The notes: generated from the letters alone by a model not told the origin. A stretch of DNA of 64,000 nucleotides from Thermoplasmata archaeon (GCA_021817415.1 JAKAUZ010000013.1:68376-132375); one strand, 5' to 3'; positions 46,422-55,975 are shown, counted from the first letter of the stretch. Translations and numbers: made by a program.

Positions 46422-46634
46422 ATGAAAATTTCCCACCTCACTCCTGTCTGTTCATTTTGGATATATGGTCAAAGTAATCTAGTTCGACTCTCACGACCCA
46501 TCTTCCCCTGTCCCAAAAGAGGGCGAGAATTAGGATACAGACCCAATTCCTGCAAGATTGCGAAGTTGATCCTGCCCATATTGCCATCCATAATTCTTGC
46601 AGTGGTATTGGTGGCATTGTTTGTGGTTAAGTAG
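46422..46634 (+). CDS. Possible small tail-anchored protein, degenerate zinc-ribbon
   Basis: The 70-aa ORF after gntR has a CPKRGRELGY...SC segment that looks like a zinc ribbon (CPxCGREL) missing a cysteine, followed by a hydrophobic C-terminal segment (LILPILPSIILAVVLVALFVV). The start is not backed by SD or TATA. It may be the remnant of a zinc-ribbon membrane protein of the same operon, or a chance frame. The remaining gap to 46707 holds nothing else recognisable. Confidence 0.3.
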   Translation: MKISHLTPVCSFWIYGQSNLVRLSRPIFPCPKRGRELGYRPNSCKIAKLILPILPSIILAVVLVALFVVK

Positions 46635-46707
46635 GTCACCCATTTAATTTAAAATAATCTCATTCTTTCAGACAGTGAATTACAGTAAGGTCCAGAGGAG
46701 ACGTGAT

Positions 46708-47529
46708 TCAGATGTGTCCAATCAATAAATAAATCACCAGTCCTATGAATACCGCATTAATCAAATATGGAAGACCTGGCTGGGGTCTCTTTGATGCAAA
46801 ATACATCATTGGCCCAAACGACACCAAGGTCACAATCAATGATATCAAGAATGCTTCTAAATTGAACGTGAGATATATTGAGATCAGGGCAAATGTAGGG
46901 AGAACAGTATCTCCAAATCCCATGGCTATAGGATTCTCTTTGTCTCCAGCAGTGAAAAGCAATGGGAGTCCGGAATCCAGAGCTGTCTCTGCAACTTCTA
47001 TCATGCTCTTGGAGATATTCACCGATAAGGAATCATATATTGAGAACACGGCTATGATCACTATAGTGATTTCAATACTGATAATTGAGGCAAGGACAGC
47101 GGAGACTCCCGCTCCCATTATTATTCCAAGGAGGTAGATGGCCGATCTGGCTCGCCTGAATGAGTAATATATCAGGAGAAATGCAGCTACTGCTGAAATG
47201 ATCAGATCAACCAGAAAGTAGAGAAACGACAGATCAAGTAGCAACAGGACGAATACTGAGTATCCGAGCAGGATCGCGACCAGGCCTTTCAGTATGCCAA
47301 TCTTCCTTTTCCTGGATAAGTATATGAAAAAAGCAGTGAAAGCTACGATTGAAACAATGTAGTAAATCGGTAGCAAAAGGGAATTCCCGGTTGAGTTCCT
47401 TATCACCTGGGTCTGTGGTGTAACCAGTAGGGGGAGCGTGATAAATGCCAGTATATTCGTTGCAATGAAGATAAAAATGAATATTAATCTCCTGTACCAC
47501 GCCTGCTGGGGCATTTCGGATTCAGGCAT
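46708..47529 (-). CDS. Presenilin/signal-peptide-peptidase-like intramembrane aspartyl protease
   Basis: The 273-aa protein has about nine helices and the three presenilin-type motifs: YD at residues 165-166 (FSIYDSLSV), GFGD at 204-207 (MGFGDTVLP), and a PAL-like PGLP at 251-254. These place the two catalytic aspartates in neighbouring helices. Archaeal homologues such as Methanoculleus PSH cleave membrane substrates. The frame starts inside the end of topA and overlaps it by 46 nt; the ATG at 47514 is an alternative. Substrates are unknown. Confidence 0.88.
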   Translation of the reverse strand: MPESEMPQQAWYRRLIFIFIFIATNILAFITLPLLVTPQTQVIRNSTGNSLLLPIYYIVSIVAFTAFFIYLSRKRKIGILKGLVAILLGYSVFVLLLLDLSFLYFLVDLIISAVAAFLLIYYSFRRARSAIYLLGIIMGAGVSAVLASIISIEITIVIIAVFSIYDSLSVNISKSMIEVAETALDSGLPLLFTAGDKENPIAMGFGDTVLPTFALISIYLTFNLEAFLISLIVTLVSFGPMMYFASKRPQPGLPYLINAVFIGLVIYLLIGHI

Positions 47530-49733
47530 AGTTCCACCTCCCTGCTTCCAAACTTAAATTTAGCTATTGGGAAACCGTCGACGTCACACGTCTTCCCCGT
47601 TGGGAATACTTCCGCTTTTTGTGGAAGGGAGAGCGTGACTTTGCAGGTTGGATAATTGGAACAGCCGATAAATTTCATTCCTTTTCCACTTCTTCTGAGA
47701 ACTAGAGTACCTCCGTCGCTCGGGCATTTCCCAAATACCTCTTTTGCGGAATTGTACTTGCACTTTGGATCCACGCATCTCAATTCCGGCTTCTGTCCTT
47801 TCCTGATGACCTTTATCAGGAACAATCCACATTCGGGGCACTTCCCGTCAGTGAGCTCAATCTTTCCGCTTTTTGGCAGGAAGTAAAAGAAATCTTTGGC
47901 TGGGCCTTCGCATTTGATGTATCTGTAATTCCTTCCTGTTTCAACCACAAGATTTGAGCCGCATTTAGGGCACTTGCCGATCACCCTTTCTTCATTGAAA
48001 GTTTGATTGAATTTTTCCCTGATGCTTCCCGATTTTCCTATCAGGTCATCCAGCAGGCCCTTTAACATTACCCTGCTGTCCTCTACGACTTCTTCCTTGC
48101 TCTTGGTTCCATTGGCGATTGCATCCATTTCCTCCTCCAGTTTTGCTGTCATCTCGGGTTTGGCGATTGAGACCGAATTTAGGAGGAGCGTTTCTGCCAT
48201 TGCCATTCCCAGAGCCTTCACCCTTATTGGGTTCCCCTCAATGAATCCTCTATCGTATAGCTTCTGGATTATGTCGTGGCGGGTACTTTTAGTCCCAAGC
48301 TTCTCCTTTTCCATCTTCTCTATGAGTGACCCTTGAGAATATCGTGGAGGGGGAAGTGTGGTCTTCTCATCTAGGAACGGGTTTGAAAGTTCATACTCTT
48401 CACCTTTTCCTAGGGAGGGATCCTCCCTCTCTTGGTAGTATACGAATGGGTAATAAGACATCCAACCCGTGATTTTGACTTTTGATGCAGTATAAGAGAA
48501 TAGAAGGTCATCTGCCAATGCTGTGTATTCTTTATCCACTACCTCTGCATTTTCAGCCAGTGTCGCCAAAAATCTTCTGGCAATCAAATCGTAGATTTTG
48601 AAATAATCTCCCTTCAGTTCATTCTTCTTCATCGGAGAGGTTGGATAAATTGGTGGATGATCAGTAGTTTCAACACGTCCTCTTGATGGAATAAGTCTGC
48701 TTTCAGACTTCAGCGCTTCAATTTCCTTCCTGAGATACGAGTCCTCTAGTTGTGTAAGAACAGCCTTCAGGTTGATGGTTCTAGGGTAGACCGTGTTATC
48801 AGTTCTGGGGTATGATATTTTGCCATGTTGATATAGTGCCTCAGCAATAGCCATTGCCCGCTCCACTGAAATGCCCATTTTATTTGCTTCCTTGAGAAAC
48901 TCCGTGGTTGAGAATGGGGTGGGTCTGTATATTTTCCTTTCGTTCTCAGTTATCTCTTTGATGAGGGCCTTTTTGACTGTTTTGAGTCTGATAAGCAAGG
49001 AATCTGCCTCATTCTTCTCTTTAATTGGGTTCCCTGAGAATAAGAACTTTGCGTTTTTTATGAAGATGCCAAGTTCGTAATAGTTCTCAGGCAAGAAATT
49101 CCTGATTTCAAGCTCCCTTGTTGCCAGAAGTGAGAGTGTAGGACTCTGGACTCTACCAACAGAAACGAAGTCCCTTCCAAGTCTTTTTGTTTCTATACTG
49201 AAAAATCTAGTTAATGTTGCCCCCCAGATTAGATCTATTATCTGTCTTGCTTCTGCAGATTCGGCAAGGTTGTAATCAACTTCCACCAGATGATTGAATG
49301 ACTCTAGAAGCTCAGATCTAGTCAGGGCACTGAATCTTGCTCTTTTAACATCATTATCCCTTCCCATGAGTCTGAGAGTTTCAACGCCTATGGCCTCTCC
49401 CTCTCTATCAAAATCAGTCGCAATAATGACAAGTTCGCTTTCTTGATTCATTTTTGCCAGGGCAGAATCCAATCCTTTGAACTTGACCTGTTCTACCGGT
49501 TTGACGTCCGCCATCTCTTTCAGTTTATCTATCCTCCAGTTGCTGTATGAATTCGGGAAATCAATCTCAATTATATGCCCCCTTAAAGAAAGGACACTGT
49601 AATCAATGTTCTCTCTTTTGAACTTCAGCAAGGAAGTCGTCCCATATTTGACTCTTGTAACTTTTCCATCGCTCAGCGACGAAGCTATTCTGATGGCAGC
49701 ACTCATTTTCTCTGCGATTATAAGGTGACCCAC
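47484..49733 (-). CDS. topA: DNA topoisomerase I (type IA)
   Basis: The 749-aa enzyme relaxes negatively supercoiled DNA. It has a TOPRIM domain (HLIIAEKMSAAIRIA, TDFDREGEAIG), the catalytic tyrosine in ISYPRTDNTVYP (~residue 307), and a C-terminal set of zinc-ribbon repeats from ~585 on. Repeats 1 and 3 appear to have lost cysteines (CEGPAKDFF, CPSDGG), whereas others are complete. The start is GTG at 49733, needed for the TOPRIM strand, with TTTAATATTATG ~26 nt upstream (leaderless). The 3' end overlaps the presenilin-like gene. Confidence 0.95.
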   Translation of the reverse strand: MGHLIIAEKMSAAIRIASSLSDGKVTRVKYGTTSLLKFKRENIDYSVLSLRGHIIEIDFPNSYSNWRIDKLKEMADVKPVEQVKFKGLDSALAKMNQESELVIIATDFDREGEAIGVETLRLMGRDNDVKRARFSALTRSELLESFNHLVEVDYNLAESAEARQIIDLIWGATLTRFFSIETKRLGRDFVSVGRVQSPTLSLLATRELEIRNFLPENYYELGIFIKNAKFLFSGNPIKEKNEADSLLIRLKTVKKALIKEITENERKIYRPTPFSTTEFLKEANKMGISVERAMAIAEALYQHGKISYPRTDNTVYPRTINLKAVLTQLEDSYLRKEIEALKSESRLIPSRGRVETTDHPPIYPTSPMKKNELKGDYFKIYDLIARRFLATLAENAEVVDKEYTALADDLLFSYTASKVKITGWMSYYPFVYYQEREDPSLGKGEEYELSNPFLDEKTTLPPPRYSQGSLIEKMEKEKLGTKSTRHDIIQKLYDRGFIEGNPIRVKALGMAMAETLLLNSVSIAKPEMTAKLEEEMDAIANGTKSKEEVVEDSRVMLKGLLDDLIGKSGSIREKFNQTFNEERVIGKCPKCGSNLVVETGRNYRYIKCEGPAKDFFYFLPKSGKIELTDGKCPECGLFLIKVIRKGQKPELRCVDPKCKYNSAKEVFGKCPSDGGTLVLRRSGKGMKFIGCSNYPTCKVTLSLPQKAEVFPTGKTCDVDGFPIAKFKFGSREVELCLNPKCPSRRGTGD

Positions 49734-49831
49734 GCTGCGTTAATCTAAACATAATATTAAATGCAACTGAAAATTAATTCCCAAAGAGTGGAAGCAAGAA
49801 TTGAGTCAAAAGAATCCGCAATTGAGGGATG

Positions 49832-50278
49832 TTACTGCACTAGTTCAGGCTTTACGACCTTTGGCAAAATGCGAAGCATCTCATCAAGGCTAGATATCAT
49901 GTTTTCCATTTCTTCCTGAGATAGCTTTGAAAAAAGTGCGTTGAATTTCTGAACGATCTCTCTTCTGAGCAATGCAGAAATATCTTTCCCCCGTTCAGTT
50001 AGGGTAACTAAGACAATCCTCCTGTCCTTCCCCCTTGACCTCGTGACCAGTCCCTTTTTTTCAAGTGAATCTATGGTGAATGTTATGAGTGTGTTAGAAA
50101 AACCAGTCAGTTCAGACAGTTTACCGAGGGTCATCTCCTCTTCCTTTTCAATCCTTAAGAAAACCACTACATCAGATAGGCTGATATCATACTCAAGTGT
50201 TGGAATGCTCCTGTATATCAGAGAAATCATTTTTTTCAGTCTGAAAAAGCGGTCAATTATTTCATTTTCCCCCGACAT
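49832..50278 (-). CDS. MarR-family transcription regulator
   Basis: The 148-aa protein has a MarR winged helix (MTLGKLSELTGFSNTLITFTIDSLEKKGLVTRSRGKDRRIVLVTLTERGKD) with flanking dimerisation helices. It overlaps the end of the MFS transporter gene by 17 nt and is cotranscribed with it, the usual set-up of a drug-responsive repressor and its pump. The wing retains DRR, typical of DNA-binding members. Confidence 0.93.
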   Translation of the reverse strand: MSGENEIIDRFFRLKKMISLIYRSIPTLEYDISLSDVVVFLRIEKEEEMTLGKLSELTGFSNTLITFTIDSLEKKGLVTRSRGKDRRIVLVTLTERGKDISALLRREIVQKFNALFSKLSQEEMENMISSLDEMLRILPKVVKPELVQ

Positions 50279-51971
50279 TTCCGCCCCCTTGCAGTGTCTC
50301 TTTGGCTTCTATTGAGATTCCATGTTCTTCGTGTACATAACGTTCTCCCATAAGTGCTGAAAATATTGCTCCCAGGATGCTCATAGCCAAAGCGATATAA
50401 ATTGCATAATCCAGGCCGATGATAAATGAAGGACCAATTACATTCGGGAAAAATGAATTAGACTCTAAGGCTGCTCTTGCCCCAAGAGGGATCAAAGCAA
50501 AAAGGCTCTGCGGAATGATGCTCATCGGGCTCACTCCAAGAAATGCACCGAACAAAGCGCCAGATGGAGGTATCCCTGCCAATATTGTCGCGATTGAGGT
50601 AGGTACTCCAATCTTTATTGCATCAGAGTACATCGCACCAGGGACCTTAAGAGAGAATATAGTTATCGTAATGGAAAAGAATACCGCCATGCTTATTGTG
50701 GATGCGACATTATTGATTGTCATTCTCATCCCATTCGCAGATGCCCTATCCTTTGATGCGACCGCGTTCATGATCGCAGTTGTGTTAGGAGATGCGAACA
50801 GGCCGCCTCCAATGCCAATCACCACGAGTATAATTTCAAAGAACCATACGTTGAAGTTATATGGAACCATCGTCAGCAGCACCAGTCCAACTGCGGATAT
50901 GACCATTCCTAAAGTTGCGTACAATCGTGCGCCGTATTTGTCGGTCAGTACCCCCCCAACCGGGCCAAATACAACCATGCCCAAAAGCATAGGCAGCATG
51001 TAGATCCCCGCCCAGAATGGAGTCTGGGAGTAACTGAATCCATGAAGGGGAAGGTAAATTCCCTGCAGCCATATGACCACAAGGAACATAATTGCCCCCC
51101 TCCCCATAGCTGCAAGGAACAAACTGATATTTCCGTATGCGAATGGCTTGATTTTGAATAATGACAGGTTGAATAAGGGGTTCTTCACCCTCCTCTCAAT
51201 CGCTATGAACGCAAATATCAGAGCAGTTCCAAGGATGAATGAAGCTATTACCCACGGGCTACCCCACCCCATTTGCTGATTGCCATAAGGCATCAAAGTA
51301 TACGTGAAGCCCAAGCTGATCAAGATCAGTGAAAGAGCGAGGGAAAGATTACCCAAAAAGTCTATACCAACTTTCTGTCTCGGGGCAGTCTCCTTGAGTT
51401 TCACGATTGACCACAGAGTACCTGCCACTGCAAATGGAACGTTTACAATAAATACCATATGCCAGTCAAAGCTCGACAGAAGTCCACCTATGATAAGCCC
51501 TAACAAAGAACCGACCACAAATGAAATCTGATTGATACCCAGTGCTTTTCCCCTTTCGTTTCCAGGAAATGCATCTGTCAGCAATGCGGTGCTATTCACC
51601 ATCAGGAAACCAGCGCCCACTGCTTGTATCATCCTGAATCCAATTAAAATGGTTGCTCCGGTGTTCTTGGTACCGCCAGGAATAATCGACAGAAGCACCG
51701 ACCCAACCGTGAAAATTATGAACCCCAAAGTGTACATTCTAGTTCTCCCAAAAATGTCAGAAATTCTGCCAAAGGTCACAAGGATTGACGCAAGTACTAT
51801 GCTGTACCCCATTAAAATCCAGAGCAGGTAGATGAACTCTCCCGACTGGAATGGATCAATTCCGAGTCCTTTGAAAATGGCAGGTAAAGTGATCATCACA
51901 ATGTTCATGTTAATCGCTGCCATCAACGCTCCAAGCATCGTGTTAGTAAGAACAGTGTACTTGTATTCCAT
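50262..51971 (-). CDS. MFS multidrug efflux transporter, DHA2 (14-helix) family
   Basis: The 569-aa protein has about 14 membrane helices, motif A-like GRISDIFGRTRMY near residue 70, motif C region (GFLMVNSTALLTDAFPGNERGKALG, SLLGLIIGGLL), and the late repeat GGVLTDKYGARLYA. This is EmrB/QacA type, a proton-driven drug exporter. A TATA-like TTTTATAGG is ~25 nt upstream of the ATG. It is first of the pump-MarR operon. An AT-rich inverted repeat lies upstream at 52008-52024. Confidence 0.9.
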   Translation of the reverse strand: MEYKYTVLTNTMLGALMAAINMNIVMITLPAIFKGLGIDPFQSGEFIYLLWILMGYSIVLASILVTFGRISDIFGRTRMYTLGFIIFTVGSVLLSIIPGGTKNTGATILIGFRMIQAVGAGFLMVNSTALLTDAFPGNERGKALGINQISFVVGSLLGLIIGGLLSSFDWHMVFIVNVPFAVAGTLWSIVKLKETAPRQKVGIDFLGNLSLALSLILISLGFTYTLMPYGNQQMGWGSPWVIASFILGTALIFAFIAIERRVKNPLFNLSLFKIKPFAYGNISLFLAAMGRGAIMFLVVIWLQGIYLPLHGFSYSQTPFWAGIYMLPMLLGMVVFGPVGGVLTDKYGARLYATLGMVISAVGLVLLTMVPYNFNVWFFEIILVVIGIGGGLFASPNTTAIMNAVASKDRASANGMRMTINNVASTISMAVFFSITITIFSLKVPGAMYSDAIKIGVPTSIATILAGIPPSGALFGAFLGVSPMSIIPQSLFALIPLGARAALESNSFFPNVIGPSFIIGLDYAIYIALAMSILGAIFSALMGERYVHEEHGISIEAKETLQGGGNVGGK

Positions 51972-52007
51972 TGGCAGAGTGAGTTATTTTACCTATAAAA
52001 GATTTAG

Positions 52008-52024
52008 TTATAAATTTATTATAA
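52008..52024. promoter_or_regulatory. AT-rich inverted repeat TTATAA-ATTTA-TTATAA upstream of the MFS gene
   Basis: Two TTATAA half-sites are separated by five bases, just upstream of the transporter TATA element. MarR proteins bind palindromes of similar size, but this DNA is so AT-rich that the match is weak evidence. Confidence 0.3.
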
Positions 52025-52150
52025 ACCAAGAAATTTCGAGCCATTCTAAAATACCTTTGAGCACTTCATTGGGAAATGTTGGATGAAGAAATATTATTGT
52101 GCTGGAAGTTAACCAATCCAGATTTCGGCATGTAAATGAAAAACAGGCTA

Positions 52151-52225
52151 TGGGGTCGATCGGATTTGGACCGACGACCTCCCGGTTATCAGCCGGGTGC
52201 TCTGACCAATCTAAGCTACGACCCC
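52151..52225 (-). tRNA. tRNA-Ile (GAU)
   Basis: On the minus strand GGGGTCG (from 52225) pairs with CGACCCC (ending 52152); discriminator A is at 52151, with no encoded CCA. D arm GCTTAGATTGGTCAGAGC, anticodon stem CCCGG/CCGGG with loop CTGATAA (anticodon GAT), and T arm GTCGG-TCCAAAT-CCGAT complete the cloverleaf. There is no intron. A TTAATATTT element about 25 nt upstream of 52225 is a plausible promoter. Confidence 0.96.
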
Positions 52226-52412
52226 TAAATTTCCATAAGTATGAGAAATATTAATGTTTATCTGTACTGGCAGACGAGGAATGTCGATCTGAAGGTAAAA
52301 TGGAATCCCATATAAGAAAATCAATTTCAACAGTATTAGATCAGAATAGTGCATTCGCAGGCAGCAACTCGAATATTCAATAGAAAACTTCAAAATAAAA
52401 TGATAAAAAGGA

Positions 52413-52553
52413 TTAAACTTCCTGGGAGATCGTCTCTATCTCTTGCAGTATATCCTTCGCAATCCTTCCGACTTCCGTTTCCTGTTCAGAAAGCAATTCC
52501 ACGTCTTCCAGGGTGTGATTTCTCATCCAATTTACAACAGTTTTCTTTGGCAT
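52413..52553 (-). CDS. Small protein of unknown function (46 aa)
   Basis: The ORF begins MPKKTVVNWMRNHTLEDVEL and continues as an amphipathic, acidic helix-rich chain ending ETISQEV. Strong TATA-like CTATATATAC (52583-52592) is ~35 nt upstream, with a nearer ATG (52560) in another frame giving only a short product. Codon content looks like its neighbours. No family is recognised; size and charge could suit a small regulatory or nucleic-acid-associated protein. It lies between the M1 peptidase stop and tRNA-Ile. Confidence 0.55.
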   Translation of the reverse strand: MPKKTVVNWMRNHTLEDVELLSEQETEVGRIAKDILQEIETISQEV

Positions 52554-52625
52554 ATGACATCTGTATGATAATTGTCAGACACCTATATATACTTTTTCTA
52601 TATTCATTCTGCGAATAGAATATAA

Positions 52626-55043
52626 TTATTTTTTGGATTTGATTTTGCCCTCCAGTTCAGTGATTCTTTCCTTGATCTTTTCAATCTGCTCCTGTAATCC
52701 TTTGATCTTTTCATTTGGGGGGAACCCTCTGAATTCCATTGCTTCTCTTATTGCTCTCCTTGTTCTCCCGTCTGGTTCCTTTGATAAATATTTACCCAGG
52801 CTATTGATTAAATTTGCATCACCAATTTCCTTTAAGCTGTCAGCCACGCTTAACCTGACTGCAAAGAAGCCATCCTCCATCGCATCCAGCAGAAACTTTC
52901 CTAACGATCTATCTTTCCAGTACAATTTCCCGATAGCTCTGATGGCAGTTGCCCTAATCATCCAGTTGTATTCCTTCCCGTAATATTTCTTTATGACGGG
53001 GAGGAGAGAAACATCACCGATTTCGGCCATGGCATTCAGCGCGGCAATCCTGACAACATCATCATAGGAGTCTGTGTTCAGCCCTTTATTGAGAAGGTCA
53101 ACGGACAGCTCATTCCCATTCTTCTGAGCTGCCGTGATAATCTCAGCCCTGATGAAATAGCCCGTCTCTTTCTGGAACATTCCAACCAACTTATCAAAAA
53201 TTATTCTGCTCCTCAATTTACCCGAGGCTTTGACAACTTCCCTCCTGGAATCGTAGTCGTCGGTATCCAGGAATTTCAGGAGTGAATTAATTGCTGCGTC
53301 TCCTCCTATCCTAGCAACAGCATCCGCAATTTTTCCTTTCACGTACCAGAATTTTTCCTCGAAAAATGAACCTTCAAGGAACTCTATTTCTGAGGCGCCG
53401 AACTTTGATAACTCTATTGCAGCTTCTGCCCTTTCAAGGACGCTTCTACCATTTCCCAGGACATATCGAACCTCTTCCTTCGGGCGATCGAAATCCATGA
53501 CCTTGAGAACCTTGCTTTCCGGATCAACTGATATTCCCTTCAGTCCCCTCCTCTCAAATTCGAACTCGTTCACTTCCGATTTTATTTCCACTTCGCTTTC
53601 CTCGACTCTGTCTTCAAAATAGATTCTTATGGGTACCCTCAGATCATAAATCTTCCCTGCCTGTGTTATCCTCAGCTTGGTCCTGCCTTTGGACGTAACC
53701 TCTTTGACTTTGAATTCAGGATGGCCAGGTTCATTTATGAATTGATGAAACACACCTTCAAGTGAGAACCCTGACGCATGCGAGAGTGCTTTCCTGAAGT
53801 CCTCGCTTGAAACTCCGCTTTCTTTGTTGGTTTCAAGATAATATTTTACTCCCTTCCAGAAGATTTCATCCCCCAGGTAGTAATTTAGGTATCTCAACAC
53901 GAGGGAAGCTTTCTGGTAGAGGTGCCTGTCGAATAGTTCCGCAGGATCCTTATACCTGTGTTCGACGATTGGCCTACCATAGTCTTCTGAGAATTCACGC
54001 AAGTAGATCTCCTTGTGTTTCTGTACCTCCACCAGGAATTCATCAGTTCCCCTGTATCTTTCTCTATAGATGAGTGCCATATATGTGGCGAATCCCTCAT
54101 TCAACCAGGCCTGGGACCAATCTTTGCATGTAACGTAGTCTCCAAACCACTGATGTGCCAGCTCATGGCAAACAAGACTTTCTGACTGGTAATCTAAATG
54201 TGCTGTCTTGTCGTGGAGTGTCCTTTCGGTGAGGGTAGTCGCGCTTAAATTTTCCATTCCGCCGAACACAAATTCGGCAACGCACGTCTGGCTATACTTC
54301 TCGTAGGGATATTTCACGCCCGTCTTGCTGGAGAGAAACTCCATCATATCAGGCGTATTCTGGAATGCAAGCTGTGCTTCCTTTTCTAAATTTGCCGGAA
54401 AGTAGGAAATTATGGGCACGCCCTGCCATTCCTGTTTCATTTCCTTGAACTTCCCCGCAATGACGCTTACAAGGTAAGTGGGGAACCTGAAATCCTCTTT
54501 GTATATGAAGGTCTTAACCTCCCCCTCCACTTCCTGCACAAGTAGTCCGTTGCTTATGACCATATATCCTTTGGGGACGGTGACCCTGATCTCGTACGAA
54601 CTTCTGGTGTTGGGGTAATCAAAGCAGGGGAACCACCCGTGGTTATCCATATCCTCACCTTGTGTCCAGAACTGTCTTCCTTCAGCAGTATCCACAAAGA
54701 ATCCTCCCCTTCGTGGGTATGCCTTGTAGGTGATGGTAAAAATGTACTTCCCAAATGGCTTGAATTCGTTGTATATGATGACCTTCTCTGGAAAAGTCTC
54801 GAATTTCACCGGAACACCTTTCACGGACACGTTATAAATATTCATGTCAACAGCATCAATTTCTACCGAAGTTCTAGGGAGGCTGTTCATAACCACATCA
54901 AGTTCAACTTTCCCCTCAATCGCCTTCTCTTCAAAATTGATCTTTATGTCGATAACTGTTCTCTTTACTTCAAATGATTTTTCCCTCTCGACTTTATATT
55001 CATAACCGCTCAGGACAAAAGGTTTGATGTCTTGGCTCTCCAT
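52626..55043 (-). CDS. M1-family aminopeptidase (tricorn interacting factor F2/F3-like)
   Basis: The protein, ~805 aa, is a zinc aminopeptidase: GGMEN exopeptidase motif near 263, HELAH zinc site near 294 and the third ligand in NEGFATY. In Thermoplasma the homologous factors F2/F3 trim peptides from the proteasome-tricorn system. After the beta-sandwich the C-terminus is made of HEAT-like helical repeats (roughly residues 535-770: LLKFLDTDDYDSRREVVKA..., VVRIAALNAMAEIGD...), then a charged coiled coil. The ATG at 55043 is preferred to the TTG at 55052. It is preceded by its own A/T-rich promoter. Confidence 0.93.
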   Translation of the reverse strand: MESQDIKPFVLSGYEYKVEREKSFEVKRTVIDIKINFEEKAIEGKVELDVVMNSLPRTSVEIDAVDMNIYNVSVKGVPVKFETFPEKVIIYNEFKPFGKYIFTITYKAYPRRGGFFVDTAEGRQFWTQGEDMDNHGWFPCFDYPNTRSSYEIRVTVPKGYMVISNGLLVQEVEGEVKTFIYKEDFRFPTYLVSVIAGKFKEMKQEWQGVPIISYFPANLEKEAQLAFQNTPDMMEFLSSKTGVKYPYEKYSQTCVAEFVFGGMENLSATTLTERTLHDKTAHLDYQSESLVCHELAHQWFGDYVTCKDWSQAWLNEGFATYMALIYRERYRGTDEFLVEVQKHKEIYLREFSEDYGRPIVEHRYKDPAELFDRHLYQKASLVLRYLNYYLGDEIFWKGVKYYLETNKESGVSSEDFRKALSHASGFSLEGVFHQFINEPGHPEFKVKEVTSKGRTKLRITQAGKIYDLRVPIRIYFEDRVEESEVEIKSEVNEFEFERRGLKGISVDPESKVLKVMDFDRPKEEVRYVLGNGRSVLERAEAAIELSKFGASEIEFLEGSFFEEKFWYVKGKIADAVARIGGDAAINSLLKFLDTDDYDSRREVVKASGKLRSRIIFDKLVGMFQKETGYFIRAEIITAAQKNGNELSVDLLNKGLNTDSYDDVVRIAALNAMAEIGDVSLLPVIKKYYGKEYNWMIRATAIRAIGKLYWKDRSLGKFLLDAMEDGFFAVRLSVADSLKEIGDANLINSLGKYLSKEPDGRTRRAIREAMEFRGFPPNEKIKGLQEQIEKIKERITELEGKIKSKK

Positions 55044-55123
55044 ATCAACCAATAAGATATCATGATATTATTCTTTTTGAACTTCCCAAAATGACCTTCC
55101 CAGTAATCTTATTGCAACCAGCG

Positions 55124-55975
55124 TCAAGATGCTGGAAATGATTCTCCTCCAATGCTATCAGCTATAGCGTCAATCACGGCATCATCATCGTTCGGGGACG
55201 GTATCCTGGAGTACTTCAGTCCATTTGATTCCATTTTGTGCTTCAAATCCCAGTCAAGGTCATATAGAATCTCAATGTGCTCATAGAGGAATCCTATTGG
55301 GGAAAGAATCACCTCATTGAATCCTCTCCGTCTCGCATAGGAAATGCAGTAATCCGGATATGGCCCGAGCCAGCTTTTTGCAAACGGCCCCTGGCTGTGA
55401 TAGATGTTTATGTATTCCCTATCTCCAGCAATCATTCTAGATGCACTGCTAATCAGGGACGGATAAGGGTCGTATCCCCGAATTGGGATGCTGTGTGCTG
55501 AAAAGACCAACAACTTCTTTTGTTCTCCTATTCGTTGCTTGTAATATTCAATCAACCCGGTGGAGAAGCCTATGTTAGTAATTCTGTGAAAATGCCTTTT
55601 TCCAAGAGCGTTCTCAAGCGTCAGGAAATATTCGTCAAATATCTGCTTTGAATAAATTGGGAAAAGAGGGGCCTCGTACACATCTTCTTCCTTTATCATT
55701 CCACGTGCATCTTTTAGGGAAGGCTTGTAATGTTTAGTCAGCAGATACACGTTGAAGCCTTCAGATGTCATCCTGTCTCTCAGTTTCTCTCCTATCTTTT
55801 TCACAATTGCCGTGGATGGAGTCTTTCCCCCAATCAAATTCAGTTTCCTGATATTCTCGTCCACAAGTGACTGTGGAGGTTGTCTGCCCCTGAGTATGTC
55901 CTTAAGGTAATCAGTCATTTCAGCTGTTGTTTCAGGGAAGCCATAGTACATCAACACCAGGGCTTTTTCATTCAA
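55124..55975 (-). CDS. hemH: Ferrochelatase (protoporphyrin or coproporphyrin)
   Basis: The 283-aa enzyme inserts iron into a porphyrin. The active-site FSAHSIP and the later SPIGFLYEHIEILYDLD hold the conserved histidine and glutamate; the substrate-side YHSQGPFAKSWLGPYPD is also typical. It is short, with no C-terminal [2Fe-2S] extension, as in coproporphyrin ferrochelatases of the CPD route. The start is TTG at 55975, with a strong SD GAGGTG seven bases upstream inside hemE. It overlaps hemE by 8 nt. The substrate is not fixed by sequence. Confidence 0.9.
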   Translation of the reverse strand: MNEKALVLMYYGFPETTAEMTDYLKDILRGRQPPQSLVDENIRKLNLIGGKTPSTAIVKKIGEKLRDRMTSEGFNVYLLTKHYKPSLKDARGMIKEEDVYEAPLFPIYSKQIFDEYFLTLENALGKRHFHRITNIGFSTGLIEYYKQRIGEQKKLLVFSAHSIPIRGYDPYPSLISSASRMIAGDREYINIYHSQGPFAKSWLGPYPDYCISYARRRGFNEVILSPIGFLYEHIEILYDLDWDLKHKMESNGLKYSRIPSPNDDDAVIDAIADSIGGESFPAS

